Positions 40,298 through 48,532 of a DNA stretch of 64,000 nucleotides are shown here, piece after piece. Positions within the stretch are counted from its first letter, which is position 1. Each line of letters opens with the position of its first letter. The position numbers and the translations under genes were made by a program. The notes below the pieces were generated by a model, which was not told the origin of the DNA, ran no database searches, and saw only the letters and a program-made list of their open reading frames with translations. Source of the stretch: Megasphaera sp. NM10 (lineage in GTDB: Bacteria; Bacillota; Negativicutes; Veillonellales; Megasphaeraceae); assembly GCF_000417505.1 (NCBI RefSeq), contig NZ_APHY01000013.1, positions 1 to 64,000 on the forward strand. Direction: 5' to 3'.

Positions 40298-40672
40298 CTA
40301 GTGATTTGCAGTAAGGTAAATGTTGTGGAGGACAAGGTTGTCTTCCTGTTTTGCGCGAGTATCGGAGCTGCCAAAGATAAGTTTGTCGGCGTTGAACATA
40401 CCGGCGACATAAGCTTCGGTGACGACGTCATCTTCGCCGGAAGCGTCGACGTCATTAATCAAAATAGCACAGCCGGTCTGCGAACCGTCTGTCTTAGAGC
40501 TGTCTGCCGTGGTGTATTTGCCGCTGGCCGATACTTTGCCGAGGACTGTACCGCGCTTAAGAGCACCAGCACCGGCAACAATGGTTACACCTGCCGTCAG
40601 AAGATGAGGATAGGTGCCGCCGATAAGGCCGTCAAAATTCTGCGAGCTTACGTTCTGTACCAATTCAGCCAT
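40298..40672 (-). CDS. head decoration protein D-like
   Basis: The 124-residue protein begins with a flexible N-terminus and has LTAGVTIVAGAGALKRGTVL and CAILINDVDASGEDDVVTEA, typical of gpD/HDPD. It stabilises the capsid. One base overlaps the protease gene. Confidence 0.85.
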   Translation of the reverse strand: MAELVQNVSSQNFDGLIGGTYPHLLTAGVTIVAGAGALKRGTVLGKVSASGKYTTADSSKTDGSQTGCAILINDVDASGEDDVVTEAYVAGMFNADKLIFGSSDTRAKQEDNLVLHNIYLTANH

Positions 40673-41772
40673 TATTTTCTACCTCCTACCTGAGCATTAA
40701 GCTTGTCAAGAAACGCTTTGCGTTCTGCCTCGTCCTGGGCGCCGTTATCGGTGACCGCGCCGCTTTTTACATCATTGACGCCGCTGTTGACGTTGTCGTC
40801 AATGAGATTCTGCATAAACTGCTGGCCGGCATTAACAGGATCCTTAGCGGGGATTGCTTCTTTCGCCGTATCGACGAAGAACTGAATGTCTTCCGCCGTC
40901 TGGCCAACTTCTTTGGCGTGCATTACGATTTTATGCACCTGTTCAGAGCCGTCGTCCAGGGCATCGAGGGCGCTCATGCGAGCACGTTCGCCAGCGATGG
41001 CTGCGTTACGGATTTCTGCTACCTGATCGCCGTGATTCGCTTCCAAATCGGCGACTGTTACTTTCTTATCGTCCATTTTCGTATCTCCTTTGTTGTATTT
41101 TACTAAAATACGTTTCATTTCACTTACGTCGTTTACCGCAAAGTTCACAAAGCGCTGATGATTGAAGTCAACGCAGTGCGGTGCGCTGTTTTGTACGTCG
41201 GTATAGAGCATACCCGTCGCAAAACCTTTATCGATGGCCGTCTGTACGCTCATGTACGTTTCTGCGTCCATCAGGTCCGACAGCTCTTTACGGTCTTTAC
41301 CGGTACTGAGTTCATAAGCGTTCAAAATAGAGTTTTTGATTTCGTCAAGAACGTCGGCGGTGTGCCGCAGGTCCGAGGCATAGCCACTAACGCCGGTAAG
41401 CGGATTATGGACCATAAAAACGCATCCCGGAGCCAGCTTGCGTTCCTCGCCGGCCATAAAAATAACGGTTGCAGCACTCATGACTTTCGTATCGCCGACG
41501 GTTGTGACGTGACCACCGTTCGCGCGGTGTTCCATCAGCGCGTTATAGATGCCGGTACCGGCATAAACGCTGCCGCCGTAGCTGTCGATGGTGACCGTCA
41601 GGTTCTTACCCTCATAGTCAGCCAACTCCTGGCGGAACGCATTCGGCGACGCACACGGCAGGTCGAGCCATTCATACAGCCAGGCCTGTTCATCGTCGAC
41701 GATGTCGCCGCTGATGCGGAGCGCTACGTTATCCGGCTCGGTTTCGCTCGACGCAAAATTCCAGAATTTCAC
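40672..41772 (-). CDS. head maturation protease (ClpP-type) fused to scaffold-like C-terminus
   Basis: The 366-residue protein has a ClpP-like serine protease fold in the first 200 residues: TIDSYGGSVYAGTGIYNAL, catalytic Ser in VMSAATVIFMAG and His in FMVHNPLTG. The C-terminal 150 residues are acidic and helical (VTVADLEANHGDQVAEIRNA), as in internal scaffold domains. It processes capsid components during assembly. It overlaps the portal gene by four bases. Confidence 0.88.
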   Translation of the reverse strand: MKFWNFASSETEPDNVALRISGDIVDDEQAWLYEWLDLPCASPNAFRQELADYEGKNLTVTIDSYGGSVYAGTGIYNALMEHRANGGHVTTVGDTKVMSAATVIFMAGEERKLAPGCVFMVHNPLTGVSGYASDLRHTADVLDEIKNSILNAYELSTGKDRKELSDLMDAETYMSVQTAIDKGFATGMLYTDVQNSAPHCVDFNHQRFVNFAVNDVSEMKRILVKYNKGDTKMDDKKVTVADLEANHGDQVAEIRNAAIAGERARMSALDALDDGSEQVHKIVMHAKEVGQTAEDIQFFVDTAKEAIPAKDPVNAGQQFMQNLIDDNVNSGVNDVKSGAVTDNGAQDEAERKAFLDKLNAQVGGRK

Positions 41773-43445
41773 TGTTCATTTCCTCCTTCTGCCGGATTCG
41801 CCGGCCCTGTATTCGGTGCGGCGGGACCTGTATCCGCTGCCGTCTGTCCGTTGCCATTAATCGACGGATACGTCGGCAGTTTGTGCGCCGACAAGCGGCT
41901 GTTTTCAATCGCCAGACGCTCAATATTTTCATCCCAGCTGGTCCCCGTCATTTCAGCCGCTTCTTTTTCACGGGTGCTGAGTCCAAAGAGGATACGAAGC
42001 TGTGCGCTCTGCGCTTCTTTGACCGGGTCGAGGACACCCATGACCGGGCCGAACCATTCCGAATTACACCACGCGGCGCGCTTAACGGGATCGCTGAAAA
42101 AGCCCGGCGCCTGAACGCGGCCGCGGACAATCGCTTCCGTCAGCCATGCCTCATAGACAGGCTGGCAAAAATCGCGGGAGAACCACGTCCGCCGCATCTT
42201 GAACTCGCTCCAAGCCTGGAGCAGTGCGGCACGGCTTGCGGTGTAGCTGGAATTGAAGCTCTTCATTAAGACTTCGTACGGAATGCCCAGGGACGCGCCG
42301 ATTTGCTTCGTCAGCTCTTTCACGAAGGGCTCGAAGGTCGACAGCGACCGTTGTGGATCCACAGCGGCGACGTCATAGCCCTGCGGCAGCATATTGACCG
42401 TCCCTGGACCAATGGCGATACTGTTTGGGTCCAGCGCCGGCAGGTGCTTATTCGTACCGTTCATCAAATCCGAAATCGGAACGTCGCTCGACTCGTGGTC
42501 CGCCGTTTCCTTGATAAACATGGTGAAGTAGGCCTTGATGATGGCCGCTGTCAATTCGGCATTCGTGTAGCGCCCGGTCTGCTTAATCGTTTCGATGACC
42601 GGGGCAAGTTTCGGTACACCGCGATACTGTTCAGCACGCTCATCGTGGCAAATCTGAAGGATATTGGGCATCCCCGACAGTTTGCCGCGTGCTTCGACGC
42701 GCGCCCAGGTCTGCAACTTATACATGTTGGCCGGGTCGTAATTGTAACGGTTCGACACGTAGTAGGCAACGACCTTGCCGTCATCATCGATTTCGACACC
42801 GTTGATGATGCGGTTCCCGTTATCATTGTTATGCATCACGATAGAGCCGGGAAGCGTAATACCGTCGGTACTAATTGCCCACGGGTTGCTCACCCTGGCT
42901 GCTTCTACCAGCTGGATGCGAAGGGAATATGGCATCAGCGGCCCAGAGGGCCGATACTTGAACAGTGCGAAGGCATCGCCATCTATGGCATAATCCATAT
43001 AGGCGATATCCTGCATGTCGTAAAAATTATTACGGCCGAAGATATCACACTCTGTACTGGAGGCCCACAGGTCAAACTCGGCTTTTACGTTACGGCTCCA
43101 TTCTTCCGCCTGCTCGGCGCTGAGGCCGAGAAGTCGATAGTTTGGCCTGGGTGCCACCTTAAGGCCGGCACCGACGATGTTGGTGCGGGAGGTGTTAATG
43201 GCCGCCGACGCAACCGGAGTGCCGAGAGCTAGGTCCGACGAGCGGCCCCGTAGAACGCCAAGATTTGCGTCGATATCGCTCTGCGGCGATGATTTACGAG
43301 GACTCCAGGCGGCGAGGCTGCCTTTGCGGAAAGAGGCACCGGCTTCCGAGTATCCGGAATTGCGTACGGCCTGCCGCGTGATATTTAGTTTCTTTTCCGT
43401 CGGCATCCGCGCCATTTTGCTGTGCTTACGTTTCTTCTTTCCCAT
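41769..43445 (-). CDS. phage portal protein, lambda family
   Basis: The 558-residue protein has the lambda portal pattern: TPVASAAINTSRTNIVGAGL, CDIFGRNNFYDMQDIAYMDY, GASLGIPYEVLMKSFNSSYT and AWLTEAIVRGRVQAPGFFSD. It forms the dodecameric entrance for DNA. A disordered Pro/Asn/Ala tail ends it. The gene order terminase, W-like, portal, protease is that of lambda. Confidence 0.9.
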   Translation of the reverse strand: MGKKKRKHSKMARMPTEKKLNITRQAVRNSGYSEAGASFRKGSLAAWSPRKSSPQSDIDANLGVLRGRSSDLALGTPVASAAINTSRTNIVGAGLKVAPRPNYRLLGLSAEQAEEWSRNVKAEFDLWASSTECDIFGRNNFYDMQDIAYMDYAIDGDAFALFKYRPSGPLMPYSLRIQLVEAARVSNPWAISTDGITLPGSIVMHNNDNGNRIINGVEIDDDGKVVAYYVSNRYNYDPANMYKLQTWARVEARGKLSGMPNILQICHDERAEQYRGVPKLAPVIETIKQTGRYTNAELTAAIIKAYFTMFIKETADHESSDVPISDLMNGTNKHLPALDPNSIAIGPGTVNMLPQGYDVAAVDPQRSLSTFEPFVKELTKQIGASLGIPYEVLMKSFNSSYTASRAALLQAWSEFKMRRTWFSRDFCQPVYEAWLTEAIVRGRVQAPGFFSDPVKRAAWCNSEWFGPVMGVLDPVKEAQSAQLRILFGLSTREKEAAEMTGTSWDENIERLAIENSRLSAHKLPTYPSINGNGQTAADTGPAAPNTGPANPAEGGNEQ

Positions 43446-43455
43446 TTCACACCTC

Positions 43456-43695
43456 TCAATCTAGTAGGACGAACCGTTTCGTTCGGGAGCCGGCCACGTT
43501 ACCTGCGGTTCCCGCAGCCGTTTCTTCCGGGAGCGTCACACCGGATGCCCTCAGCTCGTCAATCGACTTGCGGATCTGCTGATAGTCAGCCCGACGGTTC
43601 TTAATCGTCCCGTTCTGCCACTCCTGGGCGGTGAGTACTTTCTTTTCCGCTTCCAGGAGCGACCGCAGGCGGGCCTGCTGTACCGTGTCGCTCAT
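43456..43695 (-). CDS. gpW-like head-tail joining protein
   Basis: The 79-residue protein has a helix-turn pattern (QQARLRSLLEAEKKVLTAQE) and position between TerL and portal as for lambda gpW. It overlaps the terminase gene by four bases. Confidence 0.75.
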   Translation of the reverse strand: MSDTVQQARLRSLLEAEKKVLTAQEWQNGTIKNRRADYQQIRKSIDELRASGVTLPEETAAGTAGNVAGSRTKRFVLLD

Positions 43696-45554
43696 ACGAC
43701 CACTCCTTTCCGAATACAGCCATACTGTTTTCGTGTTACTTTATGGGGCGCCGCAACGGGTACCCCGTTAATTGCTTCTTCATAGGCATTCCAATCGGGC
43801 CGAATCGAGCGCATACAAGCCAGGTTGTAGACCTGAAGGTCAATCGGTTCATTACGGCCGTCCGGCGCGACGTTCTTCCACTTTTTGACGACGCGGCCGC
43901 GACTCTTTTCTAGGACTAGCTTTTCAGCTAAAAGACCACGGAAATAGCGCCTGTCATAGCCTCGTTCGTCGTCATCCGGAAAATGCATGTACTGCGGTCC
44001 CGCAGCGGTGACGTTTTTCAGCCGTTGGAGGATATACTCCTTGCCATCGTTGACGCCGAGGAGCGTCAGCAGGAGGCCTGGGAAGTTCGTAGCCTTTGCC
44101 GGCTTATAGAGAAGCGGCACCCCGAATTCGTGAGCGCCTCGAATGGCGAAACGCTGCAAATACTGACGGTCCTGACAGTATCGATAAACTTCTTCGGTGT
44201 AGTGACCGCCGCTATCGATGAAGGTCCGGGCCACTTTAAGCGTCCTGCCGTCGGCGAACGTCCATTCTCTTGCAAGAAGCCGGTCCAAATCGGCCCAGAC
44301 GTTCGAGTTGGCATCCGGAACGCCAAGCAAGATGCCTTTTTCGATGCCCCAGCGCTCTTCTCCACGTCCCCATCCGGCTATTTCGTATTCCAGACGGTCA
44401 TCCTGCGTATCGACGGCAGCCGTAAGGAGCAAAACACCGTCCGGGAGCTCGGCTTTATAGGTTTCACGCCGTGCCAGGAGCGGTTCCATGTCTTTGATGC
44501 CGCTGTCGGGATTGTAGATTTCCGCCAAACGCGTGTTCACGAAGGTTTTCATCGACTCTTCGTCGTCTTTGGCTTCGAGATACTCGCGGACGATGTCGTT
44601 CCAATGCACCCAAGGCGACGTAAAGGCGTTCACATGGAAGGATCGAACCGTTTTAACGCCTGGATTTAAACAAATGTACCCTTGCTTGAACGATTTGACC
44701 TGCGCTTCGTTGTATTTGAAGCCGCAGTCAGGGCAAATCCACCACACATCGTGGACTTCGTAACTCTTCTGACCGTCTTTTTCGTACTCATCGTACTCAA
44801 ATTTCATGTCAGAGATAGTTACCCAGTGCCACTCACCGCAGTTTGGACACTGATAGCGCCATTCTTCCTGACTTCCCAGCATATACTCGCGCATGATGCG
44901 GCTGGTGACGTCGGTTGGCGTCGAAAACAGGCCGATAATGCGGTTCCAGAAGTTTGACGTACGCTTTTCAGCCAGGTTGACTGGGTCGCCCTCTGTGCCA
45001 GCTGACGGTGCAAAACGGTCCACTTCATCGCAAACTAGGACACGAATCGAGCGCTTCGCAAGGCCTGATGGGGCGTTAGAGCCGACAAGTGACAAATACC
45101 CGCCTGGAAAGAGCTTTTTCAGGATGGTATTGTCGCCATTCCGAGACTTTTGTTCGTGGATGCGGTCGGCCAGGACCGGCGTCATCGCGACCGTCGGCGT
45201 AAGACGTTCCTTCGAAAAGTCCTTTGAGTCTTCAACAGTCGGCTGGACCATCAACATCGGACAGGGGTCCAAATGGATGAAGCGGCCGAGGAGGTTGAAG
45301 AGGATTTCAGACTTCCCGAGCTGCGCACCCAGCATCGCCACGACTTTCGTGACGCCTTTCGCCGTGAAGGCGTCCATGATGGGGATCTGGTAGTTTTTCG
45401 ATACCCATTTGCCTGGATCTGCGCCATATTCTGCCGGAATCTGACGGAATTCGTCAGCCCACTGGGATACCGTCATCAGCGGCGGCGGGGCGACTTCGGC
45501 GAGAATATTCTGCATGAGGTGTATCGTCTTCGGCGGAATGACTGGTTTAACCAT
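43692..45554 (-). CDS. terminase large subunit, GpA family
   Basis: The start MVKPVIPPKT (ATG 45552-45554) has GGGG nine bases upstream and overlaps the small subunit by eight bases. The 620-residue protein has the GpA pattern: MTVSQWADEFRQIPAEYGAD, Walker A in VAMLGAQLGKSEI, Walker B in RVLVCDEVDRF, a Cys4 zinc knuckle (CPNCGEWH and CPDCGF) and nuclease motif LTAAVDTQDDRLEYEIAGW. It packages DNA and cuts at cos. Confidence 0.92.
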   Translation of the reverse strand: MVKPVIPPKTIHLMQNILAEVAPPPLMTVSQWADEFRQIPAEYGADPGKWVSKNYQIPIMDAFTAKGVTKVVAMLGAQLGKSEILFNLLGRFIHLDPCPMLMVQPTVEDSKDFSKERLTPTVAMTPVLADRIHEQKSRNGDNTILKKLFPGGYLSLVGSNAPSGLAKRSIRVLVCDEVDRFAPSAGTEGDPVNLAEKRTSNFWNRIIGLFSTPTDVTSRIMREYMLGSQEEWRYQCPNCGEWHWVTISDMKFEYDEYEKDGQKSYEVHDVWWICPDCGFKYNEAQVKSFKQGYICLNPGVKTVRSFHVNAFTSPWVHWNDIVREYLEAKDDEESMKTFVNTRLAEIYNPDSGIKDMEPLLARRETYKAELPDGVLLLTAAVDTQDDRLEYEIAGWGRGEERWGIEKGILLGVPDANSNVWADLDRLLAREWTFADGRTLKVARTFIDSGGHYTEEVYRYCQDRQYLQRFAIRGAHEFGVPLLYKPAKATNFPGLLLTLLGVNDGKEYILQRLKNVTAAGPQYMHFPDDDERGYDRRYFRGLLAEKLVLEKSRGRVVKKWKNVAPDGRNEPIDLQVYNLACMRSIRPDWNAYEEAINGVPVAAPHKVTRKQYGCIRKGVVV

Positions 45555-46059
45555 CGTCATCATCCCCGCTGTCGATATCCTCAAGTTTAGCCGCGTCGAA
45601 TTCGGAGAGGTCCTTTAACGCTCGGTTGATTTCTTTTGTCAACATCTCATTGATGTCTTCCGGCGTTTTGCCGGCAAGGGAGGTTGCCATTTTGGAAGGC
45701 AGTGCCAAAAGCGTTCGGCGAAACACAACAACCATGTTGCCGACGAGATACGTGATGTCTGAGGTTTTATGCAGTTCATTTTTGAGCTCCCCTAACTTCA
45801 ATTCAGCAATCTCACGTTTCGCTTTTTCGTGGAGGGCTTTTTCGTCGTCGTAGGAGACGCCTTTGCCACCGTCCACGTTCCCCGCCGATTGCCGGTGCCA
45901 GAACATCAGGCTCTGCACGAGCATGATTTTACCTTCGTCGTTGCAGACCAGCTCCTGATCACGGACCAGCTGGGAGACGCGCTGCGGCGTCAGCCCCAGG
46001 ATTTTCGCGAACTCCCGCTGCGAGATAATCAAATCCCGCCAGCACTTCGTTACATTCAC
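45547..46059 (-). CDS. terminase small subunit (Nu1-like)
   Basis: The 170-residue protein opens with a winged helix (QREFAKILGLTPQRVSQLVR) as in Nu1, then a helical linker and an acidic C-terminus for binding the large subunit. It recognises cosB. Candidate binding repeats lie just upstream at 46078-46121. Confidence 0.82.
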   Translation of the reverse strand: MNVTKCWRDLIISQREFAKILGLTPQRVSQLVRDQELVCNDEGKIMLVQSLMFWHRQSAGNVDGGKGVSYDDEKALHEKAKREIAELKLGELKNELHKTSDITYLVGNMVVVFRRTLLALPSKMATSLAGKTPEDINEMLTKEINRALKDLSEFDAAKLEDIDSGDDDDG

Positions 46060-46077
46060 CCGCCACCACCTCCTGTA

Positions 46078-46121
46078 GTGGACATATTGAACGAATGTCC
46101 ATTATTGAAAAGCAAATGTCC
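46078..46121. promoter_or_regulatory. candidate TerS-binding (cosB-like) repeats
   Basis: TGGACAT at 46078 and ATGTCCA near 46095 and 46115 are spaced about 17-20 bases apart just before the small terminase gene. Their position between a GC-rich island and terS copies the lambda cosB arrangement. Confidence 0.4.
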
Positions 46122-46148
46122 AAAAAAGTTTTTAACTAAAAAATCATC

Positions 46149-46175
46149 GGGGTGGCGCCGACCCCTGCGCGGTGC
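46149..46175. other. candidate cosN cleavage site
   Basis: A GC-rich island (GGGGTGGCGCCGACCCC, then TGCGCGGTGC) with partial twofold symmetry lies in otherwise AT-rich non-coding DNA. It looks like the lambda cosN core GGGCGGCGACCT and lies 90 bases before terS. This is a proposal from pattern and context. Confidence 0.4.
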
Positions 46176-46460
46176 TTGTTTCACAGAAGAACCTAAAATT
46201 ATTATGAAATAAACTTTTAATTTCTAATAATTTTAAACTCTCAAATAATTTATGTTTTACTAAAATTCTCTCGTGTCTCGTACTAGCGTACACGCTATTC
46301 TTGCTATCCCGGCATGAGAAAAGCCACTAGCGGCGGATGAGCTGTCTTGGCTGGTGGCTTTCCCTTATGCGGTTATACTTTTCTAAGAATAAGGAGGTGT
46401 AAACTTGACGAGTTTTCCATGTTTCCTGCGTACCTGATTCCCTTAGTTCTTACAGTTTAT
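46176..46460. other. late operon leader, no gene seen
   Basis: This AT-rich stretch holds no convincing gene. A 12-bp hairpin at 46320-46361 (AAAGCCAC and GTGGCTTT at its ends) lies between the late promoter and terS and could be an attenuator. Confidence 0.5.
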
Positions 46461-46518
46461 ATTATATCACTTAGTCGCAGTCTCGTTCGGTCGCATTGAC
46501 TCTCATTTGGTCGCATTG
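46461..46518 (-). promoter_or_regulatory. putative activator-dependent late promoter with direct repeats
   Basis: On the minus strand TATAAT is at 46461-46466, without a recognisable -35. Instead CAATGCGACCAAATGAGAGT (46499-46518) is repeated as CAATGCGACCGAACGAGAC (46480-46498), and TGCGAC occurs again at 46474-46479. The first copy overlaps the stop of the ArpU-like gene. This is what an activator-bound late promoter should look like. Confidence 0.6.
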
Positions 46519-46964
46519 AGTCCCAACTTTTGGGCCTTGTCTTTTCGATATTTGACATAGCACGGCTCAAAAGCTCTGACCGCTTTATCTTTTTCGCGAA
46601 AAAGCTGGGACCTGCTGAGACACATCGCCGCCGCAATGTCATCGATGCCGGCGTCACGGACGTAGTACAGTGTCAGTAGCTGCCGCTGTTTCTCGTCGTC
46701 CATCAAAAGCAGCATTGTCTTTGCTTCTTCTCTCCGGTCAATGAGCCGGTCCCAGTCAGCGTCGACATCGCGGATCAGCTTATCAAGCCTGGCAATCTTA
46801 TTCGAAAGGTCCGCCGGCTCTCCGCCGGATACCTTACTCTTACTGTAGTCAATTGCAGACAGTGAACAAATGTCTGCTTCAAGACGTGAGCGTTCTAGCT
46901 CTTTCATCTTCAGCAATACATTCAGCTCACGAACGCTGTTTAAATACGCTTCTGCATCCCCCAT
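46503..46964 (-). CDS. ArpU/RinA-like late gene activator
   Basis: The 153-residue protein has a coiled-coil N-terminal half and a sigma-70 region 4-like helix-turn-helix (LTLYYVRDAGIDDIAAAMCL, then SRSQLFREKDKAVRAF). Members of the DUF1492/ArpU group activate phage late operons. It lies directly before the late promoter and its repeats. Confidence 0.82.
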   Translation of the reverse strand: MGDAEAYLNSVRELNVLLKMKELERSRLEADICSLSAIDYSKSKVSGGEPADLSNKIARLDKLIRDVDADWDRLIDRREEAKTMLLLMDDEKQRQLLTLYYVRDAGIDDIAAAMCLSRSQLFREKDKAVRAFEPCYVKYRKDKAQKLGLNATK

Positions 46965-47500
46965 TACTTACCCTCCTTCGCGAGTCCTTCTTTGAGGACT
47001 TTCAAGATGTACTGATTCAACGTCAAATTATGATTGTTCGCAGCGTCGATAAGCTTTTTACGCATCCCTTCGGGAAGCGACACGGGAAGATGTTGTTTCA
47101 GTTGTTCTTCGGCTTGCGGAATCGGAATCTTACTGTCTTTCCCGAAAAGCTTTTCGTAGCGGTCTTCGTCGAAGTTGCAGCCGACGAAATGCGTGAGGTC
47201 CGTCAGCGTGATGGTGCCGGCCTGCATGCACGATGCGATGCCGCAGATCTTATCGTAAGCGCGCTGGAGACGAACGACGCCGAAGCCGAATTCATCATGA
47301 AGCGCCATCAGCGTACAGGTCATCCAGTAATCGACGGACCTGGCTAACGTTCTGTTAATCAGCTCTTTATCATGAAGCGTCGGCCGATGTGGTGCAATTA
47401 TTGCACTTCTTGACTGTAACATGTAGCCGCTGCTGGGTTCATGGCTTAGTGGGATACGCGGCGCCCTGGCCGCGCGCTTCATCTTTCTTGCAAGGCTCAA
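46964..47500 (-). CDS. hypothetical protein with C-terminal ribbon-helix-helix-like domain
   Basis: This 178-residue protein has a basic N-terminal region, a central helical part (DEFGFGVVRLQRAYDKICGI) and a C-terminal SLPEGMRKKLIDAANNHNLT-type element like Arc/HicB-type ribbon-helix-helix domains. The end overlaps the activator gene by one base. The function is unknown; a DNA-binding role is possible. Confidence 0.6.
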   Translation of the reverse strand: MSLARKMKRAARAPRIPLSHEPSSGYMLQSRSAIIAPHRPTLHDKELINRTLARSVDYWMTCTLMALHDEFGFGVVRLQRAYDKICGIASCMQAGTITLTDLTHFVGCNFDEDRYEKLFGKDSKIPIPQAEEQLKQHLPVSLPEGMRKKLIDAANNHNLTLNQYILKVLKEGLAKEGK

Positions 47501-47517
47501 ATCAATCAGCTCCTTTT

Positions 47518-48075
47518 CTACTTACGGTCTTTTAATTCTGTCCACAGCTTACGATCCTGTAACTCCGTCCACAACTGGCTTACCTGGACGCCGTGGTTGT
47601 GCTGGTACTTACTCGAATGATATTCATCGGCGCCCGGGTCGATGTCGTGATAGTAGATTTGGCAAACCTCGACGTCCGGATAAATCACCAGCGGCTGCAC
47701 CACAAAGATCTCCAGAGTCCAGTAGCCACAAAAGCCGACGTCACCAAAGCCTGCTGTGACGTGGATGATCATGCCGAGGCGACCGACGGAAGACCTGCCT
47801 TCAATCATCGGAACGAAGCCATGCGTTTCCGTGTATTCGTTCGTACGGCCAAGATACAATTTGTCTGGCCGAAGCAAATAGCCTTCTTTCGGAATGACAA
47901 CCTTATGTGATGGTTCTTTTGTGGCCATGTCCAGTACTTGGTCGTCGTAGACTACCAGCTCGTTATGCAGCGTGAGGTTCACGCTGTTCGGATTGATATG
48001 CCTGTCCTCAAAAGGCGTAATTACGATACTGCCCTTTGCCATTTCCCGCTTGATGCGGTTGCCGCTCAGTAACAT
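47518..48075 (-). CDS. dcd: dCTP deaminase
   Basis: The 185-residue enzyme converts dCTP to dUTP, feeding dTTP synthesis. It has the family core: INPNSVNLTLHNEL, EGRSSVGRLGMIIHVTAGFG and a Gln/Tyr-rich end. The C-terminus carries a near-exact repeat, LWTELQDRK then LWTELKDRK, beyond the usual end. The start overlaps the stop of the small gene before it in TAATG. Confidence 0.9.
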   Translation of the reverse strand: MLLSGNRIKREMAKGSIVITPFEDRHINPNSVNLTLHNELVVYDDQVLDMATKEPSHKVVIPKEGYLLRPDKLYLGRTNEYTETHGFVPMIEGRSSVGRLGMIIHVTAGFGDVGFCGYWTLEIFVVQPLVIYPDVEVCQIYYHDIDPGADEYHSSKYQHNHGVQVSQLWTELQDRKLWTELKDRK

Positions 48076-48281
48076 TAGTCATCCCTCTTTCTTTGTTGAT
48101 AGATACAGCCAATAGTAAACGAGTCCGCGTCGGACTTTGCTTTCTTCGACTGCCGCCACGGGAAGCGGTTGCGGCGCCGCTTCCGGGCTTCTTCGAATTC
48201 CTTCTTTTCTTCTTCTGTCATCTTGTGTGTCTTTACGACGCCCGGCGTGTAGTAGCCCGGAAAGTCCTTTGGTTTTGTTAT
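48075..48281 (-). CDS. small basic protein with possible AUA start
   Basis: The frame encodes TKPKDFPGYYTPGVVKTHK, then a Lys/Arg-rich helix and SDADSFTIGCIYQQRKRDD. An AAGGAGGAG lies five bases before an ATA codon (48279-48281), with no ATG nearby; the first ATG in frame is at 48219-48221 with no ribosome binding site. The stop overlaps the dcd start. Either AUA is used, which is rare, or the true start is the internal ATG (48 residues). Confidence 0.5.
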   Translation of the reverse strand: MTKPKDFPGYYTPGVVKTHKMTEEEKKEFEEARKRRRNRFPWRQSKKAKSDADSFTIGCIYQQRKRDD

Positions 48282-48292
48282 GGGTCTCCTCC

Positions 48293-48532
48293 TTAGATAA
48301 GTCCGGCTTTCTTTTTTGCCATATAGATGCCGTAGTCGATACGGAGACGCCGCGCTTCACGGATAGCGTCATCAAGTTCGACGCGGTGATAATCAGTGTG
48401 CTCTTTTTCAAAGCGTGCACCGCGGGCTTTTCCTGCATCACAGCGACTGGCGCGGCGTTTGATAAGATTGCCGGACGGACTCAGCTTTACGCGGCAGGGC
48501 CGTTCCGGCAGTAGTTCTTTATGTCGTTTCAT
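48293..48532 (-). CDS. small basic hypothetical protein
   Basis: The 79-residue basic protein has LSPSGNLIKRRASRC and a helix VELDDAIREARRLRIDYGIY. It overlaps the SNF2 gene end by four bases. Its stop codon lies inside the ribosome binding site of the next gene. It is not recognised. Confidence 0.6.
   Translation of the reverse strand: MKRHKELLPERPCRVKLSPSGNLIKRRASRCDAGKARGARFEKEHTDYHRVELDDAIREARRLRIDYGIYMAKKKAGLI

Noticed and set aside
46405-46437. Plus-strand AAGGAGGTG followed by TTG and a 10-codon frame in the late leader
   Set aside because: The frame is too short, lacks any recognisable leader-peptide pattern and lies opposite to all local genes; the purine stretch is probably chance.
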